Below are positions 16,570 to 25,098 of a stretch of DNA of 44,309 nt, piece after piece. How positions within the stretch are numbered: the first letter of the stretch is position 1; the number at the start of each line of letters is the position of its first letter. The position numbers and the translations under genes are program-made. This DNA comes from Acidimicrobiia bacterium. GTDB taxonomy: Bacteria > Actinomycetota > Acidimicrobiia > Spongiisociales > Spongiisociaceae. The DNA is taken from positions 1 through 44,309 of the forward strand of contig VXMP01000038.1 in assembly GCA_009841075.1 (NCBI GenBank), given 5' to 3'. The notes under the pieces are model-generated. The model ran no database searches, was not told the origin of the DNA, and was given only the letters and a program-made list of their open reading frames with translations.

Positions 16570-17394
16570 ATGACCATCCTCATAGGTCTCCTCTCCCCCT
16601 TATCTATCGGCCTGGCCGATCACATCGGAACCAACCTGGGCCGCCGAGGACGTCTCCTGGCCACCGTTTCCATGATCTATACGTTTACCGGTTTGTCCGC
16701 CCTGGTTCTGGCCATCTGGTGGGGTGGGAACCCGACCTTGGGCGATCTACTACTGGGAAGCTTATCCGGGGTGTCCGGCAGCCTGGCCCTGATCCGCCTC
16801 TACCAGGGCTACACCACCAGGGGGACGGGAATCGTGGGGCCGACCACGGCGGTTACCGGGGCGATAGTTCCCATCGCGGTGGACTCGATGGTCTCCGGCC
16901 TTCCCTCGCCGGTGGTGGGGGGCGGAATGGTGCTCGGTTTGATCGGGGTGGGGTTGGTGAGCCTGCGAAACCAGAGTGGGTTAAGGGACCTGATCGCCTT
17001 GAAGCACGGGCTGATCTCAGGTGTCCTGTTCGGGATTACCGCCACGTTGCTCGGTTCCACCGGCGCAGACGCCGGAATATGGCCGGTGATACCGGGCCGG
17101 GTGGTCGCCTTCGCCACCGTGATGGCTCTGATCCTTATCCACAAAGAAGACCGCCGGCCCCACCAGGGCACAATTCCCCGAACCATGCTGGTAGGCGCAT
17201 TGGCCGGGATTGGAATGGCGAGTTTCACCCTGGCGGCGCAGGTAAACCTGGCGGTGGCCGGCCTGTTCTTCCAGATGTCGTTCGGTGTTACGGTACTGTT
17301 TCAGGTGATATTCGCCGGCGAAAAAACCTCGCCCACCCAAAGGTTCGGGTTCGTGGTGGCTACGGTCGCCTTGGCGATGGTCTTTCTGGGATAG
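16570..17394 (+). CDS. EamA/DMT-superfamily membrane transporter
   Basis: This is a polytopic membrane protein of 274 residues made of two halves of hydrophobic segments, as in the EamA drug/metabolite transporter fold. Short basic loops occur (GRRGR near residue 25; HKEDRRPHQG near residue 190). Glycine-rich helix motifs (GALAGIGMASFTLAAQ near residue 212) are typical. Members export amino acids, cofactors or other small molecules; nothing here shows the substrate. It follows the glutaryl-CoA dehydrogenase by 22 bp and precedes tRNA-Ala. The start ATG 16570 is supported by the hydrophobic N-terminus beginning at once, but no strong ribosome binding site is present. Confidence 0.8.
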   Translation: MTILIGLLSPLSIGLADHIGTNLGRRGRLLATVSMIYTFTGLSALVLAIWWGGNPTLGDLLLGSLSGVSGSLALIRLYQGYTTRGTGIVGPTTAVTGAIVPIAVDSMVSGLPSPVVGGGMVLGLIGVGLVSLRNQSGLRDLIALKHGLISGVLFGITATLLGSTGADAGIWPVIPGRVVAFATVMALILIHKEDRRPHQGTIPRTMLVGALAGIGMASFTLAAQVNLAVAGLFFQMSFGVTVLFQVIFAGEKTSPTQRFGFVVATVALAMVFLG

Positions 17395-17420
17395 GGAACA
17401 GGTCAGCCTGGGATTCCCAT

Positions 17421-17426
17421 TAGAAT
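17421..17426 (+). promoter_or_regulatory. Candidate -10 box of tRNA-Ala
   Basis: TAGAAT lies 13 bp before the tRNA, a normal distance for a tRNA promoter. The -35 region is not convincing. The same TAGAAT box is seen before apt. Confidence 0.35.
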
Positions 17427-17439
17427 CGATCTGGTTTAC

Positions 17440-17512
17440 GGGGGTGTAGCTCAGTCGGCAGAGCACCTGGTTTGCAACCAGGAGGTCGTCGGTTCGAATC
17501 CGATCACCTCCA
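17440..17512 (+). tRNA. tRNA-Ala (anticodon UGC)
   Basis: A full cloverleaf of 73 nt can be drawn. The acceptor stem is GGGGGTG with CACCTCC. The D-arm is AGCTCAGTCGGCAGAGC. The anticodon stem CCTGG/CCAGG has loop TTTGCAA, and the T-arm contains GGTTCGAATCC. The anticodon TGC reads GCA (alanine). The acceptor stem contains the G3-U70 wobble pair that identifies alanine tRNAs. The 3' CCA is not encoded (the genome reads CCT). Confidence 0.97.
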
Positions 17513-17522
17513 CCTCATTAAA

Positions 17523-17538
17523 GGAGCGGTAGTGCTCC
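17523..17538 (+). terminator. Small hairpin after tRNA-Ala
   Basis: GGAGC (17523-17527) and GCTCC (17534-17538) form a 5-bp stem with a 6-nt loop just after the tRNA. There is no U-tract, so it may be a processing or weak termination signal rather than an intrinsic terminator. Confidence 0.25.
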
Positions 17539-17572
17539 AAACAACCATCCAAGCCTACGAGGGAGGTCGAGC

Positions 17573-18751
17573 ATGCGGCGGGCCGTAATCGTCGATGCAA
17601 TCAGAACACCGGTGGGCAAACGGAACGGGAAGCTACGGGAATTTCACCCGGTAGACCTGGCCGCCCTCCCTTTACGAGCCCTGACCGAGCGCAACGGGTT
17701 GGACCCGGAGCTGGTGGAAGACGTGATCATGGGTTGTGTGACCCAAACCGGAGAGCAGGGGTTCAACGTGGGCCGGAATGCGGCGCTGGCGGCCGGATTC
17801 CCCGAAGACGTAGTGGGCACCACCATTGATCGACAATGCGGTTCCGGCCAGCAGGCCTCCCATTTCGCGGCCCAGGGAGTTATGGCCGGTGCCTATGAGA
17901 TAGCTATCGCCGCCGGAGTGGAATCGATGAGCCGGGTACCGATGGGGGCGAACGCCCAGCAAGGACCGGGTAGGCCGTTCGGTCCGGCCATGATGGAACG
18001 CTATGCCAACTCCTTGGTGCCGCAGGGAATATCGGCCGAAATGATCGCCGAGAAATGGCACCTGTCCAGAGACTATTTGGACCGGTTGGCCTGTGACTCC
18101 CACCGGCGGGCCTCTCAAGCCACCGAAGAGGGTCGCTTCGGCCGGGAAATCCTGCCCGTGGAGGTGGGTTGGAACGGAAGCTCTGAGGTGATGCTGCAGG
18201 ACGAAGGGATCCGCCCCGCTACCACGCCCGAGGTCTTGGCGGGACTTAAACCGGCCTTCAAGCCGGACGGGGTGATAACCGCCGGCAATTCATCCCAGAT
18301 ATCGGACGGTGCGGCGGCGGTGCTGATCATGTCCGAGGAGAAGGCGGACCAACTCGACCTGGAACCCAAGGCCGTTTTCCGGGAGTTCGCCCTGGCGGGA
18401 GTTGATCCGGTCAGCATGCTCACCGGCCCCATTCCGGCTACCGCCCGGGTGCTGGAAAAAGCAGGTCTCGATATTGACGACATCGACCTGTTCGAGGTAA
18501 ACGAGGCCTTCGCTTCGGTGATCGGAGCGTGGCTGACCGAACACGGTGGAGCAGATCCGTCCGGACTATGGGAACGTACCAACGTCAACGGCGGCGCAAT
18601 TTCCATGGGTCATCCCCTGGGAGGTACGGGTGCCAAGCTGACCACCACCTTGGTACACGAGATGGAGCGCCGCTCGGCCCGCTATGGCCTACAAACCATG
18701 TGCGAGGGTGGGGGGATGGCCAACGCCATGATCATCGAAAGGGTGTCATAA
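17573..18751 (+). CDS. Thiolase family acetyl-CoA C-acyltransferase
   Basis: This is a thiolase of 392 residues that either cleaves 3-ketoacyl-CoA (beta-oxidation) or condenses acetyl-CoA. The three active-site residues are all in place. Cysteine 89 lies in DRQCGSGQQ, histidine 347 in SMGHPLGGTGAK, and cysteine 377 in MCEGGGMANA. NEAFASVIGAW near residue 309 is also conserved. Start ATG 17573 has GGGAGG seven bases upstream. Together with the nearby glutaryl-CoA dehydrogenase it suggests an acyl-CoA degradation neighbourhood, though tRNA-Ala lies between and no enoyl-CoA hydratase is present. The sequence cannot separate degradative from biosynthetic type with certainty; the family in actinobacteria is mostly degradative. 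Confidence 0.93.
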   Translation: MRRAVIVDAIRTPVGKRNGKLREFHPVDLAALPLRALTERNGLDPELVEDVIMGCVTQTGEQGFNVGRNAALAAGFPEDVVGTTIDRQCGSGQQASHFAAQGVMAGAYEIAIAAGVESMSRVPMGANAQQGPGRPFGPAMMERYANSLVPQGISAEMIAEKWHLSRDYLDRLACDSHRRASQATEEGRFGREILPVEVGWNGSSEVMLQDEGIRPATTPEVLAGLKPAFKPDGVITAGNSSQISDGAAAVLIMSEEKADQLDLEPKAVFREFALAGVDPVSMLTGPIPATARVLEKAGLDIDDIDLFEVNEAFASVIGAWLTEHGGADPSGLWERTNVNGGAISMGHPLGGTGAKLTTTLVHEMERRSARYGLQTMCEGGGMANAMIIERVS

Positions 18752-18782
18752 CCACCTCGGTTTCGGTAGTAAACAACCTTTG

Positions 18783-18888
18783 TCGGAGGGTGCTGAAAAA
18801 GATGGGGATACTTGGCCCGCAATATCATCTAACCGGGGTGGTCGTTTCTTGCTAGCGGGCCAACCGGACATTTTGCAGCACCCTCCGA
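18783..18888. mobile_element. MITE-like inverted-repeat element
   Basis: Perfect 13-bp terminal inverted repeats bound a 106 bp non-coding segment: TCGGAGGGTGCTG at 18783-18795 and its complement at 18876-18888. The similarity continues inward (A-rich tracts), and a second perfect 9-bp pair, TTGGCCCGC at 18812-18820 and 18855-18863, lies inside. Such termini and size fit a miniature transposon derived from a DDE-type insertion sequence. No flanking target duplication was found. A long terminator hairpin for the thiolase gene is the alternative. Confidence 0.6.
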
Positions 18889-18898
18889 GGGATATCGG

Positions 18899-19144
18899 AT
18901 GACAATCTTAAGGTTTCTGATCGCGATAGGGATAGGTACGGTCATCTGGACGGCTTCGATGGCGGTGATACGGGCGGTAGCCAACCCCCCACCCGAAATC
19001 GATCCCGAAGATGTGGTAGAAACCCGCCAACGCTTCCGGTGCAGCCTGTGTGGGACCGAAGTGACTATGACCATCACCAACACCACCGCATCTAGCCCGC
19101 CTCGTCACTGCCGCGAAGAAATGGACGAAACCCCGATCGGATAA
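18899..19144 (+). CDS. Small membrane-anchored zinc-ribbon-like protein
   Basis: This is an 81-residue protein with one N-terminal membrane helix (about residues 4-27), an acidic linker, and a metal-site pattern CSLC (residues 48-51) with HC at residues 70-71. That pattern suggests a single zinc-ribbon knuckle pair. The function is unknown; I recognise only the general form of small actinobacterial proteins ending in PPRHC-x-EEM. The start ATG is 10 bp after the MITE-like element, and the likely ribosome binding site GAGGGA (18887-18892) straddles its end. It may be expressed with the thiolase or from a promoter within the repeat. Normal codon use and a clear domain layout support it being real. 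Confidence 0.7.
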   Translation: MTILRFLIAIGIGTVIWTASMAVIRAVANPPPEIDPEDVVETRQRFRCSLCGTEVTMTITNTTASSPPRHCREEMDETPIG

Positions 19145-19168
19145 TGCCGCCGCAAAATGAAGACACTC

Positions 19169-19222
19169 TTGACAAGGGGTAGTACTAACTTATCCACAGG
19201 CTGGGTATAAAATCGTGGAAAA
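19169..19222 (+). promoter_or_regulatory. queA promoter region with DnaA-box-like sites
   Basis: The 180 bp gap before queA holds a perfect TTGACA at 19169-19174 and an AT-rich TATAAAAT at 19206-19213, with TATCCA at 19191-19196 as an alternative -10 (16 bp spacing). TTATCCACA at 19190-19198 equals the DnaA-box consensus. CGTGGAAAA at 19214-19222 is an imperfect inverted copy, so the pair flanks TATAAAAT. Downstream, CAGGT and ACCTG enclose a TGGCA/TGCCA hairpin (about 19240-19274) in the leader. Confidence 0.45.
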
Positions 19223-19324
19223 ATACACGCATGTAACTACAGGTTTGGCAGAGCCTTGCCAGGGGGTCTACCTGGGCGAAGGAGTGGCTACCGGGTTTCC
19301 ACCGTTTGAAAGGGTTGATCTCGG

Positions 19325-21501
<2,177 letters not shown>

Positions 21502-21603
21502 TGCTGCGATTTGGGGCTAGCATCAACCTACTCCCCTAGTTGGAAAGTTAAATACGCCGACAACAGGTATCGGCAACACCCGAACAGAAAGAGGTGGAAA
21601 AGC

Positions 21604-21912
21604 GTGTTCGTTCCTTACCTAGCCCAAACCGACGGCGGCCTAGGGTTTCTGTTTCCGCTGCTGATCCTCGGTGCCTTCATGTACCTTCTCATCATCCGTC
21701 CCCAGCGGAAGCGGGCCAAAAACCAGCAGGCCATGGCGTCTTCCCTGGAAGTAGGTGATGAGGTTCGAACCATCGGGGGCCTGATGGGGGTCATCGTCGG
21801 GTTGGGCGACGATTGGGTGACCTTGGGTATCGAGGAGGGTCGCATTCGGGTGTTGCGGTCGGCCGTGGCCGCCCGAATAAACGTGGACGCTACGGACTCT
21901 TCCACCGAATAA
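21604..21912 (+). CDS. yajC: Preprotein translocase subunit YajC
   Basis: YajC is the small single-pass membrane partner of SecDF at the Sec translocon. From GTG 21604 the protein has 102 residues. A hydrophobic helix spans about residues 12-31, directly followed by the signature IIRPQRKRAK. The cytoplasmic domain has EVGDEVRTIGGLMGVI and VTLGIEEGRIRVLRSAV, all family hallmarks. An upstream in-frame start exists, but GAAAGAGG shortly before 21604 and the normal family length support the GTG. It lies between tgt and secD. Confidence 0.93.
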   Translation: MFVPYLAQTDGGLGFLFPLLILGAFMYLLIIRPQRKRAKNQQAMASSLEVGDEVRTIGGLMGVIVGLGDDWVTLGIEEGRIRVLRSAVAARINVDATDSSTE

Positions 21913-21928
21913 AAGGACTCAATTCAAG

Positions 21929-23503
21929 GTGTCACGCCGTTGGGCTACTGTCCTCTTCAGCTTGTTGATCGCCTGGGGTGGGCTGGCCGGGATCATCTAT
22001 CTGGATTGGACCCCCCGACTCGGCTTGGACCTGCAGGGAGGAACCTCGGTGATTCTGGAAGGCCCGGAAGGTACCGAACCAGGGGTCATCGAGACGGCAG
22101 TCGAGGTTATGAGAAGGCGCATAGAGGATTTCGGGAGCGTCCAGGAGCCGGAAATTTCGATCACCGGCGGCACTTCGATTCTCGTCCAGCTACCGGGCGT
22201 AACCGACCAGGAACGGGCGCTGGAGGCGGTGGGACGAACCGGTCTCCTGTCCTTTCGGCCGGTGTTGGGTTGTACTACCCAATCTTTTGCCCTGACCTGC
22301 ATCCCCGGTTATGCATCTCCGGTTTTTCTGGAGGCCGAAGAACAGGGCGAAGAATATGTCTTCCCCGACGGGGTGGACCCGATTACCGGACTAACCATCG
22401 AGGATGACCTGACCGCCGACCGCGCCTTCCTCCCCGAATACGACGATGACGGAAATGTCGTGGCCACCTATGAAGTCGGGTCGGCCGACCTGTCCGTCCA
22501 TCATCAGGGCGTCTGCCAGGGAGGACTGAATTGTTCCCGATTGCCCACCACTCCCAGCCTCCTTACCGGTGCCGACGTGGCTTCGGCCCTGGCCTTGTTC
22601 GGACAATTCGCCGACAGCTCCTGGACCGTGCAGCTCAACATGACCGACCAGGGTGCCGACAAGTTCGCCGCCATAACCGGTCTGCTGGCCCAATACCCGG
22701 CGGGGACGCCTAATCGCCAACTGGCTATCGTGCTGGACGGAACGGTGGTTTCCGCACCCGAGATATCCACCTCGGTGGGGTTGGAGGGGATAACGGGGGG
22801 CACTGCCGTGATCACCTTAGGTGCCTCCGAGAACGTCCAGGCCGAGGCGGAGGACCTGACCACCGTGCTCAGGTACGGGTCGCTGCCGGTGGCCTTCGAG
22901 CGTTCGGCCGTTCAAAAGGTATCCGCCACCCTCGGCGAGGACTCGCTGCAGGCCGGATTGATCGCCGGGCTGGGTGGTCTGATCCTGGTGGTGCTGTTTC
23001 TGCTTATCTACTACCGGGCGCTGGGACTGATAACCCTGCTGGGCCTGAGTGTCTTCGGAAGCCTGCTGGTGATCATCTTCGGAGGTCTGGGTGCCTGGCA
23101 GGGCCTGACCCTAACCCTTTCGGGTGTGGCCGGGGTGATCGTTTCCATAGGCATCACCTCCGATTCCTATATCGTCCTTTTCGAGCGGATCAAAGAAGAA
23201 ATCCGTAATGGACGGACGGTGGCGGACGCCACCAGGGAGGCCTACCGGCGGGCCTTTCGCACCATCCTCACCGCCGACTTCGTCTCGTTCATAGGGGCAG
23301 CCCTTCTATGGTTGCTGGCCATCGGTCCGGTTAAGGGCTTCGCCCAGGCCCTGGGTATCGCCACGGTTCTGGATGTGGTCGTCTTCACCGTATTCACCCG
23401 GAATGCCTCCAACATCATGGCCCGAAGCCGGCTGGGCGATGGAGGAAGGTTCAGCATTCGGGGAGCCACCGGAAGAGAAGAGGCAGATAGGAGTGGCCCA
23501 TGA
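21929..23503 (+). CDS. secD: Protein translocase subunit SecD
   Basis: SecD with SecF uses the proton gradient to help pull exported proteins across the membrane. The 524-residue protein has the first membrane helix at residues 5-25, then LGLDLQGGTSVIL (residues 31-43) starting the periplasmic P1 domain. An actinobacterial-type insertion runs through about residues 110-200. Six transmembrane helices in total are expected, the last five from about residue 345. GITSDSYIVLFERIKEE near residue 411 and the DFVSFIGAALLWLLAIGPVKGFA region near residue 450 are typical; many homologues have TDF and NID/VD variants. GTG 21929 is used, with AAAAGGA about 11 bases upstream. It overlaps secF by 4 bp. Confidence 0.95.
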   Translation: MSRRWATVLFSLLIAWGGLAGIIYLDWTPRLGLDLQGGTSVILEGPEGTEPGVIETAVEVMRRRIEDFGSVQEPEISITGGTSILVQLPGVTDQERALEAVGRTGLLSFRPVLGCTTQSFALTCIPGYASPVFLEAEEQGEEYVFPDGVDPITGLTIEDDLTADRAFLPEYDDDGNVVATYEVGSADLSVHHQGVCQGGLNCSRLPTTPSLLTGADVASALALFGQFADSSWTVQLNMTDQGADKFAAITGLLAQYPAGTPNRQLAIVLDGTVVSAPEISTSVGLEGITGGTAVITLGASENVQAEAEDLTTVLRYGSLPVAFERSAVQKVSATLGEDSLQAGLIAGLGGLILVVLFLLIYYRALGLITLLGLSVFGSLLVIIFGGLGAWQGLTLTLSGVAGVIVSIGITSDSYIVLFERIKEEIRNGRTVADATREAYRRAFRTILTADFVSFIGAALLWLLAIGPVKGFAQALGIATVLDVVVFTVFTRNASNIMARSRLGDGGRFSIRGATGREEADRSGP

Positions 23504-24513
23504 GCACCCTTTTAGGTCGTCTCTACCGGGGCGAAACCTCGGTGGGCTTCGTCGGCTGGTCTCGTAGATGGTTCATTGTTTCGGGTGTGGCCCTGGTCAT
23601 CTGTCTGCTCAGTCTGGGGGTCAGAGGTCTTAACCTCAGCCTGGACTTCACCGGCGGCACCTCCATCAGCCTTCCCAATCCCGCCCAGGCCGAGATAACC
23701 GAGATTCGCTCCGCCATGGGGTCGGAGGGAGCGGATGCCCGTATCCAGCTGGTGGGTGAGGATGCTTCGGTACTGATCCAAACCGAAGCCGTCGATCTGG
23801 ACACCGAACGCCGCATGGTGCTTGCCCTGGTGGAGGTGACCGGCACCGAAATCGAACTTACCGATGTCCAGTCGGTGGGACCGACATTCGGACGACAGAT
23901 AGCCGGTCGGGCCATCCAGGCGCTGCTGGTTTTCCTGGGTGTGGTAGTGGTTTTCATCAGCATCCGATTCGAATGGAAGATGGCCATCGGTGCCATCGCC
24001 GCCCTGGTACATGATCTGATCCTGACCGCCGGGGCCTATTCGCTGCTGGGTTTCCCGGTTACCCCGGCGACGGTGGTGGCCGTGCTTACCATCCTCGGAT
24101 ATTCGCTCTACGACACGGTGGTGGTCTATGACAAGATCAAGGAGAACGTAGAGTCGGATCGAGAGCGGCGCACCTACACCGACCTGGTGGACCGCTCCAT
24201 GAACCAGGTGCTGATGCGATCGATCAATACCTCTTTGACCAGCCTTTTCCCGGTCGGCTCGCTCCTTTTCGTCGGATCTCTGCTGTTGGGTGCCGGAACC
24301 CTGCGTGACTTCGCCCTAGCCCTATTCGTCGGGATCGGTGCCGGGACCTATTCGTCGATCTTCATCGCCGCCCCACTACTGGCCCGGTGGAAGGAAAGGG
24401 AGGACGAGTGGGCTCGCCGCCGCTATCGCTCCGATCGTAAAGTCGGTAGAACCACCTCCACCGCCCCTCGGCTCAGCTCCCGTGGGCAGGCCGCCCGCCG
24501 CCGACCCAAATGA
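23500..24513 (+). CDS. secF: Protein translocase subunit SecF
   Basis: This is the SecD partner in the Sec machinery. The 337-residue protein shows an N-terminal helix near residues 24-44, then LSLDFTGGTSI (residues 46-56) opening a short periplasmic domain. The conserved block VGPTFGRQIAGRAIQALL lies near residue 126, and ILGYSLYDTVVVYDKIKEN near residue 198. The C-terminus is basic and cytoplasmic (ends RGQAARRRPK). ATG 23500 overlaps the secD stop as ATGA, and TAGGAG lies just before it. It is the last Sec gene of the operon; apt follows after 51 bp and may have its own promoter. Confidence 0.95.
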   Translation: MSTLLGRLYRGETSVGFVGWSRRWFIVSGVALVICLLSLGVRGLNLSLDFTGGTSISLPNPAQAEITEIRSAMGSEGADARIQLVGEDASVLIQTEAVDLDTERRMVLALVEVTGTEIELTDVQSVGPTFGRQIAGRAIQALLVFLGVVVVFISIRFEWKMAIGAIAALVHDLILTAGAYSLLGFPVTPATVVAVLTILGYSLYDTVVVYDKIKENVESDRERRTYTDLVDRSMNQVLMRSINTSLTSLFPVGSLLFVGSLLLGAGTLRDFALALFVGIGAGTYSSIFIAAPLLARWKEREDEWARRRYRSDRKVGRTTSTAPRLSSRGQAARRRPK

Positions 24514-24549
24514 CCTACCTCGCCGACGAACTCTCAACCCACGTCTCGG

Positions 24550-24555
24550 TAGAAT
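24550..24555 (+). promoter_or_regulatory. Candidate -10 box of apt-rel
   Basis: TAGAAT ends nine bases before the ATG of apt, and no ribosome binding site is visible in between. This resembles a leaderless or near-leaderless promoter that would let apt and rel be expressed apart from the Sec genes. No convincing -35 is seen. Confidence 0.4.
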
Positions 24556-24564
24556 GAACCGACT

Positions 24565-25095
24565 ATGGATCTCGAAAACCTAAGGGCGCTGGTACGGGAC
24601 GTCGAGGGGTTCCCCATCCCCGAGGTCACCTTCAAGGACATCACCCCGCTGCTGGCCGATCTCCGGGCCCTTGAATATACGGTGGAGATGCTGGCGACCC
24701 CCTATGAGAATGCCGGCATCACCAAAGTGGCCGGCATCGAAGCCCGAGGGTTTGTGTTGGCCCCGGCGGTGGCTTTGGCTCTCGGTGCCGGTTTCGTACC
24801 TTTACGCAAGCCGGGCAAGCTGCCCTATCAAACCCGCCGAGAGGAATACCAGCTCGAATACGGGGTGGACGGGCTGGAAATCCATGTCGATGCGGTCGGG
24901 CCGGATGATCGGGTTCTGCTGGTCGACGACGTGATAGCCACCGGCGGCACCGCTCGGGCCGGAATCGACCTGATCAGAGGTTTGGGGGCCGATTTGGTCG
25001 GCATGGTCGTGCTGATCGAGCTGGGGTTTCTAGGCGGAAGGGAAAAGTTGGACGGCGAGGTGGTGCTGCGCTCGATCCTGATGTATGGCGGCTGA
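24565..25095 (+). CDS. apt: Adenine phosphoribosyltransferase
   Basis: Apt joins adenine and PRPP to give AMP, a salvage step. The 176-residue protein has the APT hood motif FPIPEVTFKDITPLL (residues 16-30), and GIEARGFVLAPAVALALGAGFVPLRKPGKLP near residue 56. The PRPP-binding motif VLLVDDVIATGGTARAG lies near residues 116-132. The length is normal. It lies 3 bp before rel, a pairing found in many bacteria. The permease and deaminase earlier in the window also act on adenine, so the chromosome region encodes uptake, deamination and direct salvage of this base. Confidence 0.95.
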   Translation: MDLENLRALVRDVEGFPIPEVTFKDITPLLADLRALEYTVEMLATPYENAGITKVAGIEARGFVLAPAVALALGAGFVPLRKPGKLPYQTRREEYQLEYGVDGLEIHVDAVGPDDRVLLVDDVIATGGTARAGIDLIRGLGADLVGMVVLIELGFLGGREKLDGEVVLRSILMYGG

Positions 25096-25098
25096 CCA

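Noticed and set aside
15552-16583. A 343-codon open frame antisense to the acyl-CoA dehydrogenase gene
   Set aside because: The plus strand encodes all FAD and active-site motifs; the antisense product is G/H/Q-rich and unlike any family.
19190-19222. Replication origin
   Set aside because: Only one perfect DnaA box and one weak one are present. dnaA, dnaN, rpmH or gidB are not nearby, and there is no extended box cluster.
19223-19324. preQ1 riboswitch before queA
   Set aside because: The leader has a small hairpin, but I could not find the preQ1 aptamer pattern, and queA is not the usual gene under that switch.
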